From Fragilaria crotonensis (taxonomy: Eukaryota; Bacillariophyta; Fragilariophyceae; Fragilariales; Fragilariaceae): a stretch of 64,000 nt of DNA. The stretch is taken from NCBI GenBank assembly GCA_022925895.1, contig JAKSYS010000069.1, positions 81,482 through 145,481 of the forward strand, given 5' to 3'. This document shows, one piece after another, positions 1 to 10,762 of the stretch. A model generated the notes under the pieces. That model was not told where the DNA came from. It made no database searches and saw nothing but the letters and a program-made list of their open reading frames with translations. Every line of letters starts with the position of its first letter. Position 1 is the stretch's first letter. The position numbers and the translations under genes are program-made.

Positions 1-2945
1 TTGCTAAAGTCAATAGAACTTGTGTCCCAATTGAGCGTCAGAGCAAGGATTGTAAATAGGCGAACGGAGCTCCACGCGACCACGGGTGCGAAGGTTTCAG
101 GTTCACCTTCTTCCAAGTCACCTCGTACGCAGTACCGTGCCTTGTACTTGCTTATCACACCGTCGGGTGTCCGTTTACGTTTGAAAACCCAAGTGCCCGG
201 TAAAATTCGAGACTTGGCGTTCGATATTTCCGTTTCAATCCACGTCTTGTTCTTCTCCAAACTGGCAATCTCTTTTGCAGCGGCTGCCATCCACTTCGAG
301 AGATTCGGTTCATCCGACATCGCTTCATCGTACGTCAGAGTGTCGGGATCGGAGAGAGAGGCTTTGAGAGCGAGCGGAGGACCAAGAAAACCACATTCTT
401 GAAAGATCCAAGCGCTGGGTTCGACAAAGTATCCGGCGCCTTGATTTCCATCGTAGCCGAGTCGAGAAGGTGCATTGCGTTGGCGAGTGGAACGGCGAGG
501 CGAATGACGAACGACTGGTGCTGGGCTTGGAGCAAATGAGCGAACGGGCGCGGATGGTGGTTCCTTTGCTGACGACGTATCATTCGTCGATGTTGTCTCC
601 CTCATTGGAGACATCCGGGTCGGAGACGGAGATGGTGGACGCGGAGGCGTAGGCAAAGGAGTCGGTGCGCGAGGAGTTTCGAGGTCGGAGAACGGGAGGT
701 GTTGGGGAGTAATGGGAATGGTGGGGGCGCGAACAATCGAGTCAACCGTTGCAACAGGCGTCGAAGTCGGAGCAACAATGGAATTGTCGACGACGTCGTG
801 CTGTTGATGTACTGTCTCCCTCGTTGACGAGATCGGGCGCGGAGGCGTAGAGCTGTCAAGGAGAGATGGCGTAGTTGGAAACTGAGTTGTCGGTGGTGGC
901 GAAACAGGAAATGGAGTCGGTGGAGATGACGTATCCATTGCAGTCGCAACGGAGTCCATGTTGCGAAGTGTGTTGGCAACGATGGCGTCGGATGTTGGAT
1001 CATCATTGATCGACATTTCTGTTTCGTCCTCGTCGTCGAATGGGTACTGGAAGTAGGATTCGCCGAAGAGTTGTGCCCATGCGCGGGAATTGAAGTCAGG
1101 AAGACTTTCAAGCGATGAGGTGATGGTCGAGAACCAATCATCAAAAACAATATGGAATTGCGGAGTGATGTAGCCCGTCGATGGATTGAGAACGATCGGA
1201 ACGGTGCTCGCGTGTTTGCTGGACAACCCCATGTTCACGCAGCGAGTGCTGCGAGGTTTCCAACGCGGAAGCTTCTTTCCATCAGCGATCGACTTGTCCA
1301 AGACATAAACCGGACAGCCCCAAACGTGAAGATCATGAAACTTATGTTGTTGCCATCTGGATTTTGTGAACACGTCGACAGGGGAAAGGCCAGAGACTTG
1401 ATTTGGCATGTGATTGTGAAGGAAAACAGCATGCTGCACAGCCATTGGCCAAAGTGAAGCGTCGGCGACGTCGGGCCAATGAATGGCCGAGTGTAACATC
1501 ATCGTCCGAGCAATGGACATGATGGTTTGGATGCTGCGTTCGGCGTTGCCGTTGTGGTGATGAGCACCGACACCAGCAAATCGCACAATCTGCTCAAATA
1601 GACTTAACCTTTCAGTAAAAGCCTTCGTAGTGAAACACTTTGCGTTGTCTGATAGATACGATTGCGGGATCACACCATGGTCTCGGCACATGAGTTCAAA
1701 GTTTTCCTTTGCCATCAGAGTTTCGTGCGTGTTCAAATGAGTTTGGAACTCGATGTGAACGAAGCCAGAGGCGTGATCATTGAAAAGACATCCGCCAGAA
1801 TACAGCTCACTGTTGAGACTCCTTCCTGCGGATGTGAAGAGTCTGCCCTTGGTGCTGCTCACAAAATGATCGACCGAAACTTGTTGTCCTGGAACCAAGT
1901 GTCCATCTTTCAGAACACCTTCGCGATCACGTACTGCCGTACTGACTCGTCCAGGCGCTGGTCGACGATGCTGTTTGCCATACTGGCAGGCAGCACACTT
2001 TGGTAACTCCGTCAAGGAACATGCCGCTTGATGAAGTTTTCGCTTGTTGTTGCTTTTGGTTAAGACACCTGAGCGCATCAAAAACTGAATCTTCCGAAAG
2101 CTGATGTGACCGAGTCGATAGTGCCAACGAAGGAGCTCTTTCTCAGGTTCGGAGAGGTTGAGATTCGCTTCGTTGACCGCGGAGATGGTTGCGTTGAGAC
2201 ATTCTGCAGCAGGAAGAATGGCTGGCTGGCGATAAGCTTGCGAGGTCGGCAGGTTGTTGTCAGGATTGACATGTGCAACAATTGGTGATCGATTCGGATC
2301 GTTGGGGACTCCGCTCATCGTCAATCGGTGCGCTTCAACCTTGATCGTTTCATCGGAATACGTCTGAAGAAGACTGGTAGTGGACAAGAGACGTACTCTG
2401 ATCTTTGGGACGTAGTAAGCTGGGAGCTCGAGCGTTCGAAGTTTGCCGGTGGAGTCGTGGAACGACCAGTGAACTTTTCCTTCTCCTTCGATTCGCAAGC
2501 CTTTTGCGATGCCATTCAATTGAGTGATGGTACTGGGACGGGACAAAGGACCGACAAAATCAAGCTTCTCAGGGGGGAGATGGTGACGCTAGCACCAGAA
2601 TCCCAAATCACAGAGAACGTCGACTCTGGTGACATCGCAGCTCTGAATCGACTTGGTGCCAATAAGGCGACGCGTTCGAGAAGAGTTGGAGCACCAATAC
2701 GAGCCATGTGTGCATCCACCGAGTTACGGTCGTATTCGGGGTCAGTAGGACGGTAATAGGCATCGTTGGCATCGACAGTATGAGGCTGACGGGAGGCTGG
2801 GCGATCAGGCACAACAGGTGCCGGTGAACGTCGGGGTTGCTGTCCATAAAATGGACGGCCGGCTGCCCGATTAACGGTCGGAGAGTTGGGATGTAAGTTC
2901 GGACGAACGCGATTACCGGATTGACCATGTCTGACCGGGTTTCCT
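1..2945 (-). pseudogene. Copia protease-integrase-reverse transcriptase polyprotein, partial
   Basis: The protease signature DSGA lies near 2600, just before a C6 run (2572-2577) that shifts the frame by one. Beyond it the frame stays in one register to the window edge. The integrase has an HHCC zinc site (WHYRLGH near 2106-2122, CAAC near 1985) and the catalytic triad: D in VSVDHF (about 1880), D in YLSDNAK (about 1650) and E in NGNAERS (about 1530). A Ser/Thr/Pro-rich hinge of about 200 residues follows (about 1090-480). RT begins with the typical block from about 330 (SKWMAAAAKEI, then KTW, then YKARY and a diverged ETFAPV block near 90). RT palm motifs and RNase H are beyond the window. 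Confidence 0.88.
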
Positions 2946-5081
2946 CCCCTCACGACGTACATCGGGAACTTGTTGTTGACGTTGCCAAGGTGACTCAAGC
3001 GTAGGATCGTAGTAGTTGAGTTTGCTGAGCAAACTGACTTCACGTTCCAAGGCGTGTACTCGAATTTGAATTTTGCGAATTTCGTCGCGAAGTCGTTGTT
3101 CCTCGACCGTTGGCGCTTGGTGTTTACGGACGTAGTGACCCATCGAGCGAAGATTGAGAGGGTACTTCCGATGAAGACCCTCCGTCTTAATGCTCTGATG
3201 AACGACACGAGGACGACGACGGTTGCGGAGCAACTCGTGTCGATGACGACGATACTCGGTGCGAGACATCGCGTGTACCGCAGGGCCTTCGAGATTGGGC
3301 TGTGAGACAGCGCGAAGTTGACACCAACTGTAACTCGTTACTGCAACCCAGAAGAGCGGAGCAAGGAAGGCGGTGTAGTTGGCGGCGACAAACGACGGGA
3401 AGCGATCGACGAATGGAAGGATGCTTGTCGAAAGAGTGCGGAGCACGATCGCATAGTCGAATCGCCAGATCGGAAGGAGAATGGGTACGACGAAGGTGTC
3501 AACGAACCAGACAATCGGACCAACCAAAGGGAGCATGGCGAGAAGGAAGACAACTTTGAAGAAGAATGGAAGGATGGAGAAGGCATACAACAAATCACTG
3601 ATGTCTGGCATTCTCTGAGTTTCTGTGATCCACACCGATGGGTCTTGGACAAGAGAGAGCATGGCGGTGGAGCTTGCGGCAGGAGTGCCATTGGAAACGG
3701 TGTTTCGAGAGACGCCAGTGTGTGTTTCTGTCGAATGAGTGGTCGTCCACCTTTTGCAAGAAGCACACCAGTTGAACGTGTGGGTGTCCGTCTTCTTTGT
3801 AGTTGGAGCACCGGCAGCTGGTGGCGTGGAACGCCAACCAGGCTTGCGAGATGCACTGACATGTGCCTGACGATTGCTCTGATTGCGTTGGGAACGAGGA
3901 TTGGAGCTTTGCTGCTTGTCAGGGCACTCGTTTGCCCAGTGTCCTGGCTTCCCGCATTTGTTGCAGTTGCCAGGTTTCTTAGTTGGGCTGCCGCCGACGC
4001 GGGGTTTGTTCTGCATCAAAGTGAGAACTTCCGCTCGGGTGATGGGAGCATTCACCTCGACGGCAAGATTTCCAAACGCAGGTGGCGGAGCCTTGGAATC
4101 ACGAGCGTGCCTGGCCGGTGGCCATTCTTTGCGATCGAAAAGGGTACGGTACGTATCCTCGGCCTGAGTGCAAATATCCTTGTACGTGAGTCTGAGTGAG
4201 CTCATGTGATCATTCGCAGCGGTCTTCTCCTTAAAACCGATGTCAAGGAGAGCTTGTTCGAGCTTCTGCTTGGTCGCACGGAGTGGAAAGCGGAAGTCTT
4301 CGTTGCCCGATCCTCCAGCGAGGAGGAAAATCTTCATCATCGACAACGTCAAGTTGTGATCGTATTGGCCGGCGGTGGTGAGTTCGAGAGCATCCTTTCT
4401 GAACTGGGCGGCGAGCTGTTCCAAGTTTTCCCGGGGTACTGACTTGGAAGGCGTAGCTTGATCGACGACTTGAGGTCTTCGAATCTCTCGATAGAGGTCG
4501 ATTGAATGGCCTTCAAGAATTGAAGCCAGACAATCGGAAACGGATCTGATTCGTCAAGCTTCTCCGTGACCTTGTTACTGAGCAACGGTGTGAGCGACGC
4601 AAGTAGGTACGTGCGTGCTGCTTTGTCATTCGTCTTGTCGTACTTGTCATAGAGCTCGAGCTGTTTTTCAATCAACTGCTGAGCGGACTGGACCGTGTAA
4701 CGGGCATGTGACTTAACGACGTTCGTCATCTTTCAGTATCGGTCGGATCGGGGATGTACGCGATACTGTCCATTCCGGTATCGACCAAATGATTCCAGAC
4801 GGAGTTTTGGAAGGAGATTAAGTCGTCGGCGGGCTTGAAGAGAGTTGTCATCCCAGTGCGGCGATGATTGTAACCTTTCTGTGCCGCGGAGACAAAGACC
4901 GGACGGAGCTGGTTTGGTGACGTGGATTCGGTTGGCGCGCTTGGATCGAGACCGGTCCAATCGGCTTTTTTCCTCCTGTCCAGGCGGACCAGGAGTCTTT
5001 AGAAAGTAGAATGACATCTCCCATGATTGGGTTGACTGGCTTGACAGCCACGTCAGCGGCACCGGCTTCAGATGAAGACAT
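2946..5081 (-). pseudogene. Copia gag with zinc knuckle and multi-membrane segment (frameshifted)
   Basis: The first Met in the gag frame is at 5081. The frame breaks in the T-run at 4966-4971, again at 4731-4733 (where a fresh ATG at 4729 restarts it), and again near 4430. The long third piece (4424 to 2913, 503 codons) contains, in order: a capsid-like region, a CX2CX4HX4C zinc knuckle (about 3965-3924), a second putative zinc site of form CX2CX6HX4H (about 3767-3720), and then a strongly hydrophobic block of roughly four predicted membrane helices (about 3593-3314). A basic stretch and a short coiled coil (about 3105-3010) follow before the protease. A membrane block between nucleocapsid and protease is unusual for Copia. 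The frame changes into protease at the G-run 2946-2949. Confidence 0.8.
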
Positions 5082-5195
5082 ACTCGGAGGTAACGTTTCG
5101 ATGATAGCGGTGACAAGTGCAAGGTCCTCGGCGAGATCTTCGAAAGAGCTGTCAGGTGCACTTGATAAAGGACTTGGTGGATCCGACAGCTTAAC

Positions 5196-5640
5196 TGTGG
5201 ATAGCTAGCTGGAAGCTAGACTTTAAGCACCTTAGTTCTTGCTTGGAAAGCTTAACTGAAGGCGACTAGTACTAGCTGGAAACTAGTATAGTTGCAGTCC
5301 TTGTAGATCTAACTCACTGGAGCGGAGCTCTCTTCGTCTTGGCAGGTCCCGGGAGGAGTTGCCGCGAGGAAGCGTGTGATGGTTAGTCTAAATTGGGCAA
5401 AATAACCAGTTGGGAGACTCGTGAGCCGGAAGCTGCGAGTCTACTTTGTTAGGGTGAGGGTTTGTTCGGTTCAGTCTTCACAAATAGTAAATCCTAAACT
5501 TATAATCTAAAGTAGTAGATCGATCTCATGCAATGATTCCAGACAGGGGTCGCTGTCCGTTTAGAGACGGTCGCGGAGTAGCAATTCAAGCGATGCGGAG
5601 CACCTTGATTGCTAAACCTCAATCGGCGTTAGAGACGACA
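5196..5640 (-). repeat. putative 5' LTR of the Copia element
   Basis: This 445-bp non-coding block lies just upstream of gag. In element orientation it would begin TGTCGTC (at 5640) and end CCACA (at 5196), giving the usual TG...CA ends inside a short TGT/ACA inverted repeat. The partner LTR lies outside the window, so the borders cannot be confirmed by comparison. No clear primer-binding site was recognised next to 5195. Confidence 0.45.
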
Positions 5641-5874
5641 CTTTCTGTGCAATGGCCGTTGCAGCAGAGTAGATAGTGTGAAGGAGCAGGACAGTAGTCG
5701 TTGGAGCAGGACAGTAGTCGTGGAACGACTAGGCTGTAGGACAGTGACAGTCCAACAGTACAGTAGCCGGTTCCAGTAGACCGTCTGCCGCAACTCATAC
5801 CATTCCACACACACACTCGAATTGTTCTGTCCACAAACCTGTCCCATAACAAAATAAATTGTTCAAAATTGATC
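5641..5874. repeat. 5' flank of esterase gene with 20-bp tandem repeat
   Basis: Two adjacent 20-bp copies (5681-5700 and 5701-5720) share GGAGCAGGACAGTAGTCG. The rest is short intergenic sequence between the retrotransposon LTR and the esterase start codon. No TATA-like motif could be assigned with confidence. Confidence 0.5.
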
Positions 5875-7023
5875 ATGGCGATTGCGATGACGATGAAGCC
5901 GCTCCTGCTCTTTACTCTTTTGTTGCTAAGCTCTCTATCGCATGTGGTAGTGGGAGCAAAGACACCACATTTCCTTTTTGCTGGACAAAGCAACATGATC
6001 GGGGCGTTCGACAACATGATGACATACACTCGATTCAACAAGACCATGCAGATACTCTTGTCAAGTCAGAACGATTATACCATCTACTCAGACCTGCTCA
6101 ATCACTTAGTCACAGCGCCTTCTGATCCAGCAACCCCAGCAACAGCGTATCAATATGAAGCAACCGAGTTGATCCGTTTGAAGCAAGAGGGATACATTAC
6201 TCGTTCCTTACAACAGCCCCTATCCAATGTGACGTGCACATACTACAAGATGTTCAGCAATGTGGACTACCGTGTACCGAATCCGGGGGCGCTGGTGATG
6301 GCTGACGCCGTCCTCAATCCATATGGAAGGAGTGGTGAAACTTACGGACCTGAAATCATGTTTGGACATGTTCTGCACAAATCGAGTGCCACCGATGGTG
6401 CTCTTTTTAGAATAATCAAGATTGCCGCGGCTGGGAGTGCAATCAAGGCCCACTGGTCCAAGACTAACGGAAGCCTTTGGCCGGAAGTCGTTGAAGGTAT
6501 CAATGACAGTCTTGACCCAGTGACCGAAGAATGGAAGGGCATTGTTTGGTTCCAGGGCGAAAATGATTCGTTCAATTATGTTCAAGCCCAGAACTATCTT
6601 ACAGACCTCACGAAATTCATTGCCGATTTGCGCCAAGCAATGTTCCAGACCAGCACTTCCAATTTCGCGCAGCCCTCGGATATTCCCGTCATCATTGTCG
6701 GATTGGGATGTTGGATTGCGAAGACCAGCGGTGCTACAGGAGCGACAGTGATGAACGCCCAGCGGACTTTTGTGCAAAATGCAAAGAATGCGGTTCTTGT
6801 GCCAACCAATGATTTGTCATGTAACTCTCACTTCGATGAGGGTTCCATGCTCATTATTGGTGAACGTATCGCCAAGGCATACTTAACAAAGTTCTACTCG
6901 GTCCTGAAGAGCAGCAGTTCCACCAAGGCACCAACCTCTGGTCCAACCAAGAAGCCGACAGCCAAGCCAACCAAGATGCCAACAAGAAAGCCGACACGAA
7001 AGCCAACGCGAAGAAAAAACTAG
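5875..7023 (+). CDS. secreted SGNH/CE6-type carbohydrate esterase (sialate O-acetylesterase-like)
   Basis: This single-exon gene encodes 382 aa. The ATG at 5875 is followed by a signal peptide (K8, then a Leu-rich core, cleavage expected near VVVGA/K, residue 28). Residues 30-340 match the carbohydrate esterase 6 / SASA fold: GQSNM (residues 37-41) carries the catalytic Ser, WFQGEND begins at residue 225 (block III), and SHFDEG carries the likely catalytic His (residue 319). Family members remove acetyl groups from plant-type polysaccharides or sialic acids. The substrate here is unknown. The C-terminus is a Lys/Pro/Thr tail of repeated PTKKPT-like units, a common wall-associated tail in diatom secreted proteins. 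It is encoded head-on to the LRR gene downstream (292 bp between stop codons). Confidence 0.8.
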   Translation: MAIAMTMKPLLLFTLLLLSSLSHVVVGAKTPHFLFAGQSNMIGAFDNMMTYTRFNKTMQILLSSQNDYTIYSDLLNHLVTAPSDPATPATAYQYEATELIRLKQEGYITRSLQQPLSNVTCTYYKMFSNVDYRVPNPGALVMADAVLNPYGRSGETYGPEIMFGHVLHKSSATDGALFRIIKIAAAGSAIKAHWSKTNGSLWPEVVEGINDSLDPVTEEWKGIVWFQGENDSFNYVQAQNYLTDLTKFIADLRQAMFQTSTSNFAQPSDIPVIIVGLGCWIAKTSGATGATVMNAQRTFVQNAKNAVLVPTNDLSCNSHFDEGSMLIIGERIAKAYLTKFYSVLKSSSSTKAPTSGPTKKPTAKPTKMPTRKPTRKPTRRKN

Positions 7024-7315
7024 TCGGGAAAACAGAAAACACCCAAGGGCAGGAAGCTTGTAGCCTCGACATTGCTCGTTCACGCAAACATAGCACTGTA
7101 TTTACCACCGGCCGGAACATCTGCTAACTGTAAAGTTTCCTTATGCATTAGACGACCCGCAGCACTTCGTATACCTAATTCGCATGTAGAACGTCACACC
7201 AAGCACTTGACATTCCCTCCGCATTTGCAGCATCCATCCATCACGACCCTACATCAATCGAAGTCTTAAGCATGATGTTATGAAATGGGGTTTACGAATT
7301 GCCGTCTTCTTAAGT

Positions 7316-10300
7316 TTACGTACAAGCAATGAAGAAATAATCAAAACAACAGCTGCATTCGATTTCACCGCAATCAATGAAGGGCGAGGTCACATGTGAG
7401 CACAGGGAGGACGGAATGCTCCCAGTTAAAGAGTTGTTGTAGACTGAAAAATACACCAGCTGAGAAAGGCCTTCAAGGAACATTGGAATACTACCAGTCA
7501 AGAGATTTCGAGTGAAAGCCAACCTAGCCAGCTGCGAAAGGTTGGACAATGAAGACGGAATGGTCCCAGTCAACTTATTGGCGGTGAACGCCAAATCTGT
7601 GAGGCGTGTGAGTTTTGAAACTGACGACGGAATGCTCCCAGTTAATTTGTTGAAGGAGAAATCCAAATTGACGAGCTGCGTGAGGTCTGAAAACATAGAC
7701 GGAATGCTCCCAGTCAAGTCGTTATAGGTGAAATTCAAAGAGGATAGTTGTGTGAGCCTGTAAAGCGACGACGGAATACTCCCAGTTAAATGATTGTTGT
7801 AGAAGTCCAAACGTGTCAGCTGCGTCAGGAGTCCGATCTCACTCGGAATTGTTGATCCACTCGTGGAATGCATGCCATTGTATGATGCAAATTCAAGGGT
7901 AGTACGGCACTCATCCAAATTTGAAATCGAAAGAAAGTTACATGCAATTCTTTCTGCTGTTGTGGTCGAGGTAGGGGTGGAAATCGGGGCAACTGTTTGC
8001 GTTGGGCTGGTACAAGGCTTGTACGGAGAGTCACCTGATAGGCAACAATCGCATTCGATTTCACCACAATCAATGTAAACGAGAGCCATCTGCGAACAGA
8101 TCGAAGCTGGAATGCTCCCAGTCAGTCTATTACTCGAGATATCCAACAAAGCCAGTCGGGTGAGGTTCGACATTGAGGAAGGAATAGACCCAGTTAATCG
8201 CTCGCCACGGAAAGACATGTACGCCATCTGCGTTAAGAGTCCAATCTCACTCGGAATTGTAGACCCACTTCCGTGAGCGTCGCCAACGGTATGTCCGACT
8301 GCATCTCGACAGTCAGACAAAGCAGTAAGCGAGAGAAAATTGCACCCAATTTGTTCCGGCGTCAAAGAAATGCTTGGTTCAAGAGTTGCGGATGTTGGCC
8401 GTAGCGTCGGACCCATGGTTGCAGCGTCTGTTGGATCAGGCGTGGGATCTGTGGTAGCATCTACTGTTGGTTCGGGAGTTCGAGGTGAGGGTGCTGGGGT
8501 AGCAGCTACAGTTGGCATTGGGGTCGGTGTGGACGTTGCAGCAATTGCTGGTTCGGGAGTGGCAGCTGTGGGTGTCGCAGTCAGAGCAACTGCTGGCCGC
8601 AAGGTGGGTGCCGCAGTCGGTGCGACTGCTGGCCGCAAGGTGGGTGTCGCAGTCGCAGCAATTGCTGGCTGCAAGGTGGGTGTCGCAGTCATAGCAACTG
8701 CTGGCTTATCTGTGACAGCGACGGGGATGGCAGTTGCGGCAACTGTGGGCTCAAATGTAGGGGCAGGCGTGTCAGGGGTTGGGGACCCCACGGGAAAGTT
8801 GTCTGATGCCTCCGATCCTGATCGATTTCGAGCTGAGAGCGCGAGTGGGACTGCAATGGCAATTATAAGAAGGCTGGCCAGCATGGCAAATAGGGCAAGA
8901 GAGGACGGTCGGCAGCACCAGTTCTTCGTCACATTGACATTATCGGCTGCATCCTTACGTGCGGAACTCCTTTGTTGCTCTTCGGCGTCCTGAAGGTAGT
9001 CATCACCTTCTCTGTCCTGATTAGAATAATCTTGAGTATCGGGTTGCTCATGTGATCGGAGAGATTGTTCTTTGAATCCTGCCGGTTCCTCTCTCGGTGT
9101 CATCCAATCGGGCGAGCTTGAGTTGTAATAATCAGCGTCATCAGGCAGAATCCCATCCTTCGGCGTCTGGGTCTCCTGGACGTAATCATTCCTACCTGGA
9201 AAATCACGAGTGTTGGGTTGCTTTACTGATTGGAGAGATGGTTCCTTGAATCCTGCCGGTTCCTCCCTCGGTGTCATCCAATCGGGCGAGCTTGAGTTGT
9301 AATAGTCAGCGGCATCAGGCAGAATCCCATCCTTCGGCGTCTGGGTTTCCTGAAGGTAATCACTATTCGTACCTGGAAAATCACGAGTGTTGGGCTGCTG
9401 TACTGATTGGAGAGATGGTTCTTTGAATCCTGTCGGTTCCTCTCTTGGTGTCATCCAATCGGGCGAGCTTGAGTTGTAATAATCATCGGAGTCAGGCAGA
9501 CTCTCATCATTCGGTGTCTGGGTCTCATGAAGGTAATCGTACCTTTCAGGAAAATCACGAGAGTTGGGTTGCTCTTGTGATTGGAGAGATGGTTCCTTGA
9601 ATCCTGTCGGTTCCTCTCTCGGCGTCATCCAATCCGACGGTCTTGAGTTGTAATAATCGTCTGCATCCGGCAAGTCCCTATTCATTTGAGTCTGGTTCTC
9701 TTGGGTGTAATCATTCCTTTCACGAGAGTTGCGTTTCGCTCGTAATTTGAGAGCTGTTTCATCGAGCGCCGCCCGTGCCCTCCATGGCGTCATCCAATCC
9801 GGCGATCTTGACTTGTAATTATCATTGTTATCAGGCAGGCCCCCATCCATCTGCTTCTGGGTCTCCTGAAGGAAATCGTCGCGTGCTTTGTCATGATCGG
9901 GATCATCACGAGTGTTGGCAGTTTCGTTCAATCCCTTCGATTCCGCTCCAGGTATCCAATCCGGCGAGCCTGAGTTGTAATAATCATCGGCATCAGGCAT
10001 GCCACCATCCATTTGCGTCTGAATATCCTTAAGATATTCGTCCCTTTCTCGATCGTGATCGGGATCATCACGAGGAGTACTGGGCATTCTGAAGAATTTC
10101 GCTGCATCGGCGGCATTCGTTGTCTCGTTGGTTGGGAAAGGTGTCTCCTCCGCGAATGTAGTCCGTTCGTTCCTTCGTGTCATCCTATCCGGCGATCGTT
10201 TTGATTTGTAATACTCCTTCACATCTGGCAGCAATCCCACATCATCCATCTGCGTCTGAGTCTCCTGAAGGAAATCATCTCGGTCTTGATCATGATCAGG

Positions 10301-10762
10301 ATCATCATGAGGGTTGGGTTCTGTGAAATAATTTCGTGTTTCAGAGACATTTGGTTTCTCCTTTGCTCGGAGAGCTGTTTCATCGAAAGCCGTCCGTTCC
10401 CTCCATGGTGTCATCCAATTTGGCAATTTGGTCTTGTAATAATCATCGGCATTATCATTTTTTGAAGCCTTTGGATTCGATAGGTTCCTCTTGTCCTGTT
10501 GGAAAATGCTCGGTTTGGTTTTATTATCTTGTTTCCTGGAATTTCCCTCGTCCTCAAAGCCACTCAAATTCTGAGTAGGATCTGTCGTATCCGTTGTTTG
10601 GGAATTCAAATAATCATGATTGGCATGCGCCACGTTGGCATCATTGGGGTTGGTCGTGTCCACCTGTGCTTCAACGTCCTCCAGAAACGGTTTGTAGGTT
10701 TCAATGGGTGGTGCTAATTGTTGCGTTTGGTGGAATTTGTTGTTTTTGGTAGATGCCGTCAT
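7316..10762 (-). CDS. single-pass transmembrane leucine-rich-repeat protein
   Basis: This intronless gene encodes 1148 aa, with ATG at 10762. Residues 1-610 are hydrophilic and acidic and consist largely of about eight degenerate units of roughly 50 residues built around SPDWMTP and DYLQETQT. A hydrophobic helix at about residues 619-643, preceded by Cys-Cys and followed by Arg, should span the membrane. A Pro/Ala/Thr-rich stalk follows to about residue 790. Two LRR blocks follow, with LTGSIPSSL-type (plant receptor-like) repeats: a short one (about 800-910) and a longer one (about 930-1148). Each opens with a CNFLS segment and closes with a Cys-rich cap around IDCGEIEC. Diatoms encode many such proteins, and a role in surface recognition or adhesion is inference. 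There is no kinase domain. Confidence 0.82.
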   Translation of the reverse strand: MTASTKNNKFHQTQQLAPPIETYKPFLEDVEAQVDTTNPNDANVAHANHDYLNSQTTDTTDPTQNLSGFEDEGNSRKQDNKTKPSIFQQDKRNLSNPKASKNDNADDYYKTKLPNWMTPWRERTAFDETALRAKEKPNVSETRNYFTEPNPHDDPDHDQDRDDFLQETQTQMDDVGLLPDVKEYYKSKRSPDRMTRRNERTTFAEETPFPTNETTNAADAAKFFRMPSTPRDDPDHDRERDEYLKDIQTQMDGGMPDADDYYNSGSPDWIPGAESKGLNETANTRDDPDHDKARDDFLQETQKQMDGGLPDNNDNYKSRSPDWMTPWRARAALDETALKLRAKRNSRERNDYTQENQTQMNRDLPDADDYYNSRPSDWMTPREEPTGFKEPSLQSQEQPNSRDFPERYDYLHETQTPNDESLPDSDDYYNSSSPDWMTPREEPTGFKEPSLQSVQQPNTRDFPGTNSDYLQETQTPKDGILPDAADYYNSSSPDWMTPREEPAGFKEPSLQSVKQPNTRDFPGRNDYVQETQTPKDGILPDDADYYNSSSPDWMTPREEPAGFKEQSLRSHEQPDTQDYSNQDREGDDYLQDAEEQQRSSARKDAADNVNVTKNWCCRPSSLALFAMLASLLIIAIAVPLALSARNRSGSEASDNFPVGSPTPDTPAPTFEPTVAATAIPVAVTDKPAVAMTATPTLQPAIAATATPTLRPAVAPTAAPTLRPAVALTATPTAATPEPAIAATSTPTPMPTVAATPAPSPRTPEPTVDATTDPTPDPTDAATMGPTLRPTSATLEPSISLTPEQIGCNFLSLTALSDCRDAVGHTVGDAHGSGSTIPSEIGLLTQMAYMSFRGERLTGSIPSSMSNLTRLALLDISSNRLTGSIPASICSQMALVYIDCGEIECDCCLSGDSPYKPCTSPTQTVAPISTPTSTTTAERIACNFLSISNLDECRTTLEFASYNGMHSTSGSTIPSEIGLLTQLTRLDFYNNHLTGSIPSSLYRLTQLSSLNFTYNDLTGSIPSMFSDLTQLVNLDFSFNKLTGSIPSSVSKLTRLTDLAFTANKLTGTIPSSLSNLSQLARLAFTRNLLTGSIPMFLEGLSQLVYFSVYNNSLTGSIPSSLCSHVTSPFIDCGEIECSCCFDYFFIACT
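9050..10440 (-). repeat. tandem coding repeats of the LRR protein N-terminus
   Basis: About eight copies of a 140-160 bp unit encode the motif SPDWMTP...DYLQETQT...LPD-DDYYNS. The four units nearest the membrane helix (about 9050-9650) are nearly identical. Those toward the N-terminus are progressively diverged, which suggests recent expansion at the membrane-proximal end. Confidence 0.8.

Larger units (their letters stand above)
1..5640 (-). mobile_element. Copia-type LTR retrotransposon, 5' part
   Basis: On the minus strand the order is LTR, gag with zinc knuckle, aspartic protease, integrase, then the start of reverse transcriptase. This protease-integrase-RT order defines Ty1/Copia. The element runs off the left edge, so the rest of RT, RNase H and the 3' LTR are outside the window. 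Five single-base frameshifts interrupt the gag-pol frame, near 4966-4971, 4731-4733, 4426-4436, 2946-2949 and 2572-2577, all in or beside short homopolymers. Diatom genomes are rich in Copia (CoDi) lineages. Assignment to one of these is inference. Confidence 0.93.

Noticed and set aside
1-402. Plus-strand open frame of 133 codons at the left edge
   Set aside because: It starts with TTG and is the antisense of the Copia reverse transcriptase region, whose diagnostic motifs read on the minus strand.
2930-2960. Programmed gag-to-protease ribosomal frameshift
   Set aside because: No convincing slippery heptamer with downstream structure was seen. Four other homopolymer shifts in the same element make indel error or decay a simpler reading.
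3318-4199. Long plus-strand frame of 293 codons
   Set aside because: It is antisense to gag, including the zinc-knuckle codons, and shows no domain of its own.
8340-8993. Plus-strand frame of 217 codons rich in Gly/Val/Ala
   Set aside because: It is the complement of the Pro/Ala/Thr stalk of the LRR protein; repetitive coding DNA opens the opposite strand.
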